From Microcaldota archaeon (GTDB taxonomy: Archaea > Micrarchaeota > Micrarchaeia > Micrarchaeales > Micrarchaeaceae), in contig JAGWFU010000043.1 in NCBI GenBank assembly GCA_028867845.1, positions 1 through 5,026 on the forward strand: DNA of 5,026 nucleotides, in the 5' to 3' direction. The notes under the pieces were generated by a model. That model had not been told where the DNA came from, searched no databases, and was given only the letters and a program-made list of their open reading frames with translations. The position numbers were made by a program, and so were the translations under genes. Positions 1 through 4,678 of the stretch are shown in pieces (within the stretch, counting starts at the first letter, position 1; the number at the start of each line of letters is the position of its first letter).

Positions 1-540
1 TGTCAGCACCTTCCTGTCAGTGAAGTCCCCGTTTATCACCGTGAAGCCTAGGTCCCTGAGGTTGTTTGCCTTATCGATGTCCTTCTCTATTATGACCGCC
101 TTAACCCTCCTCTTGGCCATCTCCTTGCCCAGCGTCTCGCCCAGGTTGGAGTAGCCGCATATTATCACATGGCCATTCATCCTCCTTGCGGAGAGGTTAG
201 ATATCCCTGACTTTATGTCGAGCCCTGTCAGGAAGTTTATGAATGATGCGAGCACGAAACCTATTATGACCGCCTTGGCTACGCCGTCCAGCACAGATAT
301 CGCGACTATCTCGTAGAACGCCTGGCTGAACTGCGGCACCATCGCGTTTATTATCGCATCAGTGCCTATGCCTGTGCCGTCAAGCAGGGCAGAGAATGTA
401 TAGTAGTTCGCCACGTAGAAGTTGTGGGTTATGTAAGTCAGCGCCACGACCGAACCAAGTATCAGCATCGCGGAGACGCCGAGCAGCCCTATTATCACTC
501 TCCCTGCGATCGTACCTGAATCCTGGAGGGGTTTGGCCAT
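1..540 (-). CDS. Two-TM membrane protein with C-terminal RCK/TrkA-N domain (partial, C-terminus beyond the window)
   Basis: The frame is open from an ATG at 540 to the window start (180 residues seen, no stop). Residues about 11-36 and 78-104 are hydrophobic membrane helices. From about residue 122 an RCK/TrkA-N Rossmann domain begins: NGHVIICGYSNLGE, then VIIEKD (end of the second strand) and GDFTD, a usual order for this family. RCK domains bind NAD(H), nucleotides or ions and gate K+ channels and transporters, so a membrane ion-flux role with cytoplasmic gating is inferred. Two oddities: the segment between the helices (about 37-77) lacks the TVGYG selectivity filter and has only DGTGIGTD, and the glycine motif reads GYSNLG instead of GxGxxG. 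The start is fixed by the upstream gene, whose TAG abuts this ATG; GGG about 10 bases upstream is a weak ribosome site. It probably follows the upstream RCK gene on one transcript. The RCK assignment is strong; the transported ion is unknown. Confidence 0.85.
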   Translation of the reverse strand, partial: MAKPLQDSGTIAGRVIIGLLGVSAMLILGSVVALTYITHNFYVANYYTFSALLDGTGIGTDAIINAMVPQFSQAFYEIVAISVLDGVAKAVIIGFVLASFINFLTGLDIKSGISNLSARRMNGHVIICGYSNLGETLGKEMAKRRVKAVIIEKDIDKANNLRDLGFTVINGDFTDRKVLT

Positions 541-966
541 CTACACGCTACCCTTTGTCAGCTCCTTCAGTATCTCCTTGCTGGCCACCCTCTGCGGCAT
601 GACCACGTAGTCCGCCCCGGCCTCTATAAGCTTCTCCCTGACGAACTCGTCGTTGGCCCTCGCTGATATGAATATCTTCTTGTTGATGTCCCTTGCGGTA
701 AGCACCGAGAATAAGTTCTTCGCGTCGTCATCCAGGACTATCGCTATCGCCCTCGCGGTCTCTATCGATGCCTCCCTGAGGGTCTTGGAATGCGTTGCGT
801 CGCCCTCTATGGCGTCGATGCCCAGCTGCCTCAGCAGCTCTATCTTCTTTGGGTCTGTGTCTATCGCTATGAAGCGGATGTTCCTCTCCACCAGTACCTC
901 CACGACCTTCTGCCCCACAAGCCCGTAGCCGCACACTATGACGTGGCCCGAGATGCTCTTCGCCAT
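541..966 (-). CDS. Stand-alone RCK_N/TrkA-N domain regulatory protein
   Basis: This 141-residue soluble protein is almost entirely one RCK N-terminal Rossmann fold. Counted from the ATG, GHVIVCGYGLVGQ at residues 7-19 contains an intact GxGxxG loop, followed by AIDTDP (acidic residue at the end of the second strand), EGDATH, and a C-terminal helix/strand run ending ADYVVMPQRVASKEIL. Proteins of this type form cytoplasmic gating rings that sense nucleotide or ions for K+ channels and Trk-type transporters. I chose the ATG at 966 rather than an in-frame GTG at 975 because AGGTGGG lies just upstream of the ATG; the resulting MAKS start resembles the MAKP start of the downstream gene. Its stop codon touches the start of the membrane RCK gene, so the two are almost certainly co-transcribed and may assemble together. 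There is no membrane segment and no RCK_C domain. The specific ligand cannot be read from sequence. Confidence 0.9.
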   Translation of the reverse strand: MAKSISGHVIVCGYGLVGQKVVEVLVERNIRFIAIDTDPKKIELLRQLGIDAIEGDATHSKTLREASIETARAIAIVLDDDAKNLFSVLTARDINKKIFISARANDEFVREKLIEAGADYVVMPQRVASKEILKELTKGSV

Positions 967-970
967 CAAT

Positions 971-977
971 CCCACCT
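971..977 (-). promoter_or_regulatory. Ribosome binding site for the stand-alone RCK gene
   Basis: Read on the minus strand this is AGGTGGG, followed by ATTG and the ATG at 966. It resembles the archaeal GGAGGTGA consensus and decides for the ATG at 966, because the alternative GTG at 975 lies inside it. Confidence 0.55.
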
Positions 978-1000
978 ATCGATAAGGATAGAGTGAGAAA

Positions 1001-1011
1001 GAATAAAAAGG
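1001..1011 (-). promoter_or_regulatory. Putative TATA box of the RCK operon
   Basis: On the minus strand the sequence is CCTTTTTATTC, an AT-rich block after a GC-rich stretch. It lies about 40 bases before the ATG at 966, so initiation about 25 bases downstream would leave a short leader holding the AGGTGGG site. A similar CTTTTATTC block precedes the M50 gene at 1513-1521. Assigned by position and composition only. Confidence 0.5.
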
Positions 1012-1048
1012 GTCGGTATCCCGGCGCCGATGCGTTAGCACCAGTGCC

Positions 1049-1294
1049 TTACTTCTTGTTTACGGCGCTATTATGGCCGTTAGAGCGCGGCAGGATTCCG
1101 CTCGTATAGAGACTGACTAATATGACAGCCATCTTCTCAACTGTTACGTTAGGGGTGGACAGCTCTCTCGGCTCTCCCTTGAAAGGGATGCTGTTGGCAC
1201 CGCCCTTCAGGAGGTGCCTGTAATAGTTGAAATTCCTACTGTGGCCGTTCACCATCGGGCTCCTAACATCATGCCTTTTCATTACATCCGACAT
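1049..1294 (-). CDS. Small hypothetical protein, 81 residues
   Basis: I do not recognise this protein. The ORF runs from ATG 1294 to TAA 1049, and a convincing TATA box lies 27-40 bases upstream. It uses AGG arginine codons and AAG lysine codons like its neighbours, which favours real coding. The N-terminal half is polar and basic, with RNFNYYRHLLKGG around residues 20-32. A mildly hydrophobic stretch, VEKMAVILVSLYTSGIL (about 52-68), is too short and mixed to be a confident membrane helix. The C-terminus is basic (NKK). No metal-binding cysteines, Walker motif or signal peptide are seen. It sits between the tRNA-Gln gene and the RCK operon, all on the same strand, but has its own apparent promoter. 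No clear ribosome site precedes the ATG. It could instead be spurious, or part of an untranslated RNA. Confidence 0.45.
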   Translation of the reverse strand: MSDVMKRHDVRSPMVNGHSRNFNYYRHLLKGGANSIPFKGEPRELSTPNVTVEKMAVILVSLYTSGILPRSNGHNSAVNKK

Positions 1295-1320
1295 CGCATC
1301 ATCTTACCACTTTAGTAGGG

Positions 1321-1334
1321 GTCAAATATATAAA
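1321..1334 (-). promoter_or_regulatory. Putative TATA box upstream of the 81-residue ORF
   Basis: On the minus strand the sequence reads TTTATATATTTGAC, the best match in the window to the archaeal YTTTATATA consensus. Initiation about 25 bases downstream falls near 1303, a few bases before the ATG at 1294, which supports a near-leaderless transcript. It lies about 35 bases past the tRNA-Gln 3' end. Confidence 0.6.
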
Positions 1335-1368
1335 GTTAACCTGCTGCCGCTGAGATTTGTTTTATCAG

Positions 1369-1441
1369 TAGCTCCAGCCAGATTCGAACTGGCGTTTACG
1401 GCTCCAGAGGCCGCCGTCCTTGACCACTAGACGATGGAGCT
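1369..1441 (-). tRNA. tRNA-Gln (anticodon CTG)
   Basis: The 73-base gene folds into a full cloverleaf by eye. The 7-bp acceptor stem is AGCTCCA/TGGAGCT. The D stem is GTCT/GGAC (one G-T pair). The anticodon stem is GCGGC/GCCGT with loop CTCTGGA, giving anticodon CTG (reads CAG, Gln). There is a 4-base variable loop, a T stem GCCAG/CTGGC with loop TTCGAAT, and discriminator A. No intron is present and CCA is not encoded (CTG follows the discriminator). The A1-U72 first pair fits archaeal tRNA-Gln, which is normally charged through Glu-tRNA-Gln and the GatDE amidotransferase. It is divergent from the M50 protease gene. Confidence 0.95.
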
Positions 1442-1472
1442 AGTAGTTACGGTATTAATTTACCATCAACTA

Positions 1473-1483
1473 TTTTATAAATA
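1473..1483 (-). promoter_or_regulatory. Putative TATA box of tRNA-Gln
   Basis: On the minus strand the sequence is GTATTTATAAA with further A/T after it, ending about 32 bases before the mature tRNA 5' end at 1441. Initiation about 25 bases downstream would give a leader of roughly 10 bases for RNase P to remove. It faces away from the M50 promoter in the same 103-base intergenic region. Confidence 0.6.
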
Positions 1484-1512
1484 CGTATGGGAGTTTTGGT
1501 TCGGGACGCGCA

Positions 1513-1521
1513 GGCTTTTAT
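1513..1521 (+). promoter_or_regulatory. Putative TATA box of the M50 protease gene
   Basis: GCTTTTATT stands out in a GC-rich stretch, with its centre about 27 bases before the ATG at 1545. This spacing predicts a leaderless mRNA starting at or next to the ATG, consistent with the lack of a ribosome binding site there. Confidence 0.5.
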
Positions 1522-1544
1522 TCTGCGGCGTCGCAAATAATCCC

Positions 1545-2240
1545 ATGGCCATGAGGCAGAACCTGCCGCATATGGACGAGATAAAGAACATCGTCGTCGC
1601 GGACATCGTGCTCATCATAGCGTTCTCGCTCACAATAGCAGGCGGCCTGTTCTCCGCAGGCTCTTCCGGTTTCTTGACCACCTTCCTCAGCTTCCTTCCG
1701 ATCGCCGCGCTCGCCGTGACTCTAAGCTTCGTGCTGCACGAGCTGATGCACAAGTTCATGGCGCAGCACTACGGAGCCGCAGCTGCCTTCAAGACCTCTC
1801 TGAACGGCCTGATCATAACGCTGCTCACCGGAGCCTTCGGGTTCCTTGTGGGCATACCAGGCGCGACATGGATATTCAGCAACAGCTTCACCAAGAGGCA
1901 GAACGGGATAGTATCGCTCGCCGGCCCGCTCACCAATTTCGTGGTGTTCGGCGTATTCGCTGCGCTGTTGTTCACTATCAACCCTCCGCCCCAGAGCTAT
2001 CTCTACACCGCGCTGCAGTTCACTCTGTTCATCAGCATACTGCTCGCCTTCTTCAACATGCTGCCCATCTACCCGCTCGACGGCAGCAAGGTGCTCGCCT
2101 GGAGCAAGCCCGTCTACCTGGTCACGATGGCGGTGATATTCGTGCTCATAGTGACGCTGCACGTAATACCCCTGAGCTACATAATAGTCATGTTCATCAT
2201 AGCGCTCCTGTTCTCCACCTTCTACAGGTTCGCGCTGTAA
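1545..2240 (+). CDS. M50 family (site-2 protease-like) intramembrane zinc metalloprotease
   Basis: A 231-residue integral membrane protein with both M50 signatures. HELMH at residues 65-69 is the HExxH zinc site, at the end of the second membrane helix. FFNMLPIYPLDGSKV (about 169-183) contains the N-x-x-P and LDG elements; D179 should be the third zinc ligand. SLAGPLTNF at about 124-132 is the conserved AGP segment. Six or seven hydrophobic helices are visible (about 17-36, 44-63, 86-106, 121-145, 154-175 and one or two in 189-227). There is no PDZ or CBS domain, so this is a minimal archaeal form. Such enzymes cleave membrane-embedded substrates, often anti-sigma factors or regulators; the substrate here is unknown. 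The frame is open back to 1434, but that start would overlap the tRNA-Gln gene; the ATG at 1545 (MAMRQN) fits the TATA spacing. Its 3' end overlaps the convergent mevalonate kinase gene by 19 bases. Confidence 0.9.
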   Translation: MAMRQNLPHMDEIKNIVVADIVLIIAFSLTIAGGLFSAGSSGFLTTFLSFLPIAALAVTLSFVLHELMHKFMAQHYGAAAAFKTSLNGLIITLLTGAFGFLVGIPGATWIFSNSFTKRQNGIVSLAGPLTNFVVFGVFAALLFTINPPPQSYLYTALQFTLFISILLAFFNMLPIYPLDGSKVLAWSKPVYLVTMAVIFVLIVTLHVIPLSYIIVMFIIALLFSTFYRFAL

Positions 2241-3262
2241 GTCCTGAATCCGGATATTGCGCCCTTAGAGGAGATCTTTGCCTTAGTTGCATTGAATCCC
2301 CTCGCCCTGAGTGCTTCTACTATGTCCTCCCTGTCCGTGAGCGCAACGGCGAGCCCACCTCCCCCTCCACCGCTCAGCTTCGCGCCGTATGCTCCCATCT
2401 TCACCGACAGCTCGACAGCCTCGTCGAGCCTTGGGGTTGAGACGCCGAGCTGCTTGAATATCCCGTGCGATTCCGTCATAAGCCTTCCCAATACGGCCAT
2501 GTCGCCATTCGATAGGGCGGCAATCCCCTGCCTTGCCCTGGATCCCAGGCCCTCTATCAGCGCCTGCGTCCTGCTTTTGTCCATCTTGTACTGCTCTGCT
2601 ACAACGCCTATCATCTCCGCGGTGCCCCTCTTCGGTCCGGTGTCTATCAGCACCATCGGAATCTCTCCGGCATGCGCTACTGGCCTGACCGCACCGTTCT
2701 CAACTGCCACCACCCCGCCGTAATACGATGCGCCCACGTCAAGTGCTCCTGCATTCTTGTTGAGGTGCGTTATCCTGTCTCCGTCTCTTGCAATGTCAAC
2801 AAGAGTACCGTCAGGCGACCTGATTCCAAGCGTGGATGCCAACGCAACAGTGAATGCAGTGAAGCACGCGGCGCTGCTGGCGCAGCCGCTTCCCCTCGGT
2901 ATCTCTGACGTTATGGTAACCCGAGTGCCCAGTAGCTTTGCCCCCTGCTCCTTCTGCAGCCTCCCGGCAATGATTGCGTAGGGAAGCGCCTCCCTGTTCT
3001 GTATACTCACATTGCTTACGTAATCCTTGATGTCAGCGGAGACCTTGTATGCAGAGAGCAGCTCATCCAGCCTGCCTGATTCGAAATCGAAAACCGAATC
3101 GGATATGTCGCTAAGCCTCACGCTGAACTTCTCGGTTCCGTTAGTGCCTGAGCGCGCGGTGGCGTACAGCTCTACGGCAGCGGAGAGCGCAACGCCCCCG
3201 TACAGCACCGCATGCTCGCCCAGCAGCTTTATCGCGCCCGGCGCCCTTGCCATCCCCTCCAT
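2222..3262 (-). CDS. mvk: Mevalonate kinase (GHMP kinase family)
   Basis: This 346-residue protein should phosphorylate mevalonate to 5-phosphomevalonate with ATP in the cytoplasm, an early step toward isoprenoids and archaeal ether lipids. All three GHMP motifs are present: APGAIKLLGEHAVLYGG (residues 7-23, including the mevalonate-kinase-type GEHAV), the ATP-binding PRGSGCASSAA (122-132), and KLSGGGGGG (295-303) near the C-terminus. LDVGASYYGG supplies the probable catalytic Asp175, in the spacing D-x6-GG seen in the family. One deviation: the family lysine right after PG is alanine (A10), with a lysine two residues later (K12). Length is normal for the family. The first ATG at 3262 is preferred; the next (3253) has GGAGGGG with almost no spacing. 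A TATA box about 30 bases upstream gives it its own promoter. It overlaps the convergent M50 gene by 19 bases. Confidence 0.9.
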   Translation of the reverse strand: MEGMARAPGAIKLLGEHAVLYGGVALSAAVELYATARSGTNGTEKFSVRLSDISDSVFDFESGRLDELLSAYKVSADIKDYVSNVSIQNREALPYAIIAGRLQKEQGAKLLGTRVTITSEIPRGSGCASSAACFTAFTVALASTLGIRSPDGTLVDIARDGDRITHLNKNAGALDVGASYYGGVVAVENGAVRPVAHAGEIPMVLIDTGPKRGTAEMIGVVAEQYKMDKSRTQALIEGLGSRARQGIAALSNGDMAVLGRLMTESHGIFKQLGVSTPRLDEAVELSVKMGAYGAKLSGGGGGGLAVALTDREDIVEALRARGFNATKAKISSKGAISGFRTYSANL

Positions 3263-3289
3263 GGTATCACTAGTGTGTTCTCGTCAGCA

Positions 3290-3300
3290 CAAATATAAAT
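3290..3300 (-). promoter_or_regulatory. Putative TATA box of the mevalonate kinase gene
   Basis: On the minus strand this is ATTTATATTTG, close to the archaeal TATA consensus and about 30 bases before the ATG at 3262. Initiation about 25 bases downstream would give a leader of only a few bases. It lies in the 99-base gap between the stop of the multi-HTH gene and mvk, so mvk need not depend on read-through from the HTH genes. Confidence 0.65.
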
Positions 3301-3361
3301 GAGCCAGTGCTCTCGCTTTTTGACGTAGAGATTAAATCCCCCTTATGTAATCTACTATTAG

Positions 3362-4666
3362 TTAGTCCCCTCTCAATCTTATACTAGTTACTTCCTTGAG
3401 CATATTCCGTTTTAGGTGGCTTCTTATCACCGCAGGATGTCTACCCAGCTCTTCTCCTATGGCATACGGGGGCTTTCCAGCTTTTGCCATATCTATAATC
3501 TGAACGGATTCGTCATTGGTTATAGGTTTCATATGCCTTTTCTTGTACGCTACGCCGTTCGTTCTCAAGTATGCCCTAATAGAAACATAGTTCCTCCCAA
3601 TCTCCTTCGCTATCTCCACAGCTGTCTTGCCCTCCTCCGCCATCCTCTTTATCTCCCTCCGCTCATGATCTGTAATGCGCGAAAGCTCTTTCTTAAACGG
3701 CACGTCATTCCTTTTCAAGTAACTCCGGATTGTCACACTGGTCCTCCCAATCTCCTTCGCTATCTCCACAGCTGTCTTGCCCTCCTCCGCCATCCTCTTT
3801 ATCTCCCTTCCTTCATCATCTGTAACGTACTTAAAATTCTTCTTCTCATACGGTATATTTTTCTTTGCCAAATATTCCCAAATAGAAACATAGTTCCTCC
3901 CAATCTCCTTCGCTATCTCCACAGCTGTCTTGCCCTCCTCCGCCATCCTCTTTATCTCCCTTCCTTCATCATCTGTAATGTGCTTAATCTTTTCACTGTA
4001 TGTAATCTCGTTTCTTTTCAAGTAACTCCTAATAGACGCAGAACTCCTACCAATCTTCTGTGCAATCTCTGCAACACCACTACCCGCCATCCTCTTTATC
4101 TCCCTCCCCTCATCTTCCGTAATGTACCTAAATTTAATCTTCCTATACTGTACACTGTTCCTATCCAAGTAACTCCGGATGGTCATATTGGTCCTTCCTA
4201 TCCTCTTCGCAACCTCTCCAACATGCTTTCCCTCCCCTGCCATCTTACGTATCTCCTTTTCTTCCTCCTCGGTAATACTATTCTTTGATGGACCCACCTT
4301 TCTCTTCAACCCAGCCGCTTCCAGCAAGTCACCATATCCCCCTCCAATATTGGAATCTATCCCATGTTGAATGGCAGCAACAATCGCGCTTCCATTTTCC
4401 ATTCCTCTGCAGAACTCCTTCTGCGTCGGTGCTCTTCCTTCCTTTATATTAAACTCCTGCACCCACTTTATTGCAGCGTCTATCTTCCCCCTTCTTGTTT
4501 TTTCATCGCTCCATTTTATCCGCGCCCTAATTTCGCTCTCCTTTCTCTCAAGTCCCATAAGGCCCGCAAGTACCTTTATTTCCAATGCAGCTTTCTTAGT
4601 GACATATAACATGACTTTGTCTTCATCTGCGTTCTTTTTTTGTACTACATTTTCAACACTCGGCAT
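3362..4666 (-). CDS. Six-repeat helix-turn-helix protein with an N-terminal HEAR-like module (434 residues)
   Basis: I know of no named family with this architecture. Residues 1-59 are polar and charged. About 60-121 resembles the homing-endonuclease-associated repeat: GRAPTQKEF, a spacer, then YGDLLEAAGL. Six repeats follow, starting at about 131, 182, 230, 281, 331 and 382. Each has the form I-T-D-D-E-x-R-E-I-K-R-M-A, turn EGKTAVEIAKEIGR, then a recognition-like helix xxxSIRSYLKRN and a basic linker. The unit resembles the HTH_38-type domain of IS30-like transposases and other homeodomain-like folds, so modular DNA binding is inferred. Repeat 2 lacks two residues in the turn. No nuclease, transposase or ATPase motif is visible. 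The ATG at 4666 has GGGTGA six bases upstream. The gene is AT-richer than mvk and the rest of the window. It may be a regulator, a viral or plasmid DNA organiser, or a fragment of a mobile-element protein; function is unknown. Confidence 0.85.
   Translation of the reverse strand: MPSVENVVQKKNADEDKVMLYVTKKAALEIKVLAGLMGLERKESEIRARIKWSDEKTRRGKIDAAIKWVQEFNIKEGRAPTQKEFCRGMENGSAIVAAIQHGIDSNIGGGYGDLLEAAGLKRKVGPSKNSITEEEEKEIRKMAGEGKHVGEVAKRIGRTNMTIRSYLDRNSVQYRKIKFRYITEDEGREIKRMAGSGVAEIAQKIGRSSASIRSYLKRNEITYSEKIKHITDDEGREIKRMAEEGKTAVEIAKEIGRNYVSIWEYLAKKNIPYEKKNFKYVTDDEGREIKRMAEEGKTAVEIAKEIGRTSVTIRSYLKRNDVPFKKELSRITDHERREIKRMAEEGKTAVEIAKEIGRNYVSIRAYLRTNGVAYKKRHMKPITNDESVQIIDMAKAGKPPYAIGEELGRHPAVIRSHLKRNMLKEVTSIRLRGD
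3592..3658 (-). repeat. 67-base direct repeat, copy encoding part of HTH repeat 5
   Basis: Exactly identical over 67 bases to 3742-3808 and 3895-3961. With the third copy the identity extends to 81 bases (3578-3658 versus 3881-3961), covering the core of HTH repeat 5 through the start of its recognition helix (NYVSI). The frame is kept throughout. Confidence 0.95.
3742..3808 (-). repeat. 67-base direct repeat, copy encoding part of HTH repeat 4
   Basis: Middle copy, 150 bases from the first and 153 from the third, which equals 50 and 51 codons. Against the third copy the identity is 84 bases (3742-3825 versus 3895-3978), covering the TDDEG helix through GR before the recognition helix, which differs (TSVTI here). 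Confidence 0.95.
3895..3961 (-). repeat. 67-base direct repeat, copy encoding part of HTH repeat 3
   Basis: Third copy. It matches repeat 5 on the recognition-helix side and repeat 4 on the first-helix side, so it looks like a parent or mosaic of the other two. The outer repeats 1, 2 and 6 are related in protein but clearly diverged in DNA. Confidence 0.95.
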
Positions 4667-4672
4667 ATCTCG

Positions 4673-4678
4673 TCACCC
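4673..4678 (-). promoter_or_regulatory. Ribosome binding site overlapping the upstream stop codon
   Basis: On the minus strand GGGTGA contains the TGA stop of the upstream HTH ORF and lies six bases before the ATG at 4666. GGTGA is complementary to the usual archaeal 16S 3' end, so the site suits translational coupling. It also decides for 4666 as the start of the 434-residue protein. Confidence 0.65.

Noticed and set aside
1369..1441. tRNA-Gln as attachment site for the AT-rich segment
   Set aside because: The tRNA is about 1.9 kb from that segment with ordinary genes between, and I see no repeated copy of its 3' end in the window.
1434..1544. N-terminal extension of the M50 protein from an ATG at 1434
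   Set aside because: It would begin inside the tRNA-Gln gene and run through its promoter; the added residues do not look like part of the family, and the ATG at 1545 has suitable TATA spacing.
1722..2162. Minus-strand ORF of 146 residues opposite the M50 gene
   Set aside because: Composition rich in E, H, Q and R without any motif; it is the antisense of the M50 coding sequence.
1868..2440. Plus-strand ORF of 190 residues spanning the M50 and mvk junction
   Set aside because: Low-complexity frame-shifted shadow of the M50 and mvk genes, both of which carry clear family motifs.
3329..3353. Possible stem-loop terminator after the multi-HTH gene (AGATTA/TAATCT with a 13-base loop)
   Set aside because: Only six AT-rich pairs with a large loop and no T-run after it on the minus strand; not enough to call.
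3592..3961. CRISPR-like array of three identical 67-base repeats with 83-86-base spacers
   Set aside because: Repeats and spacers together form an uninterrupted reading frame of whole-codon period encoding HTH units. The repeats are too long and the spacers are related to each other.
3416..4288. Long plus-strand ORF of 290 residues with repeated NLLRYLHSCLALL-like segments
   Set aside because: It lies opposite the multi-HTH gene, and its repeats are just the antisense reading of the HTH repeats. The minus-strand frame has coherent domain structure and a ribosome site.
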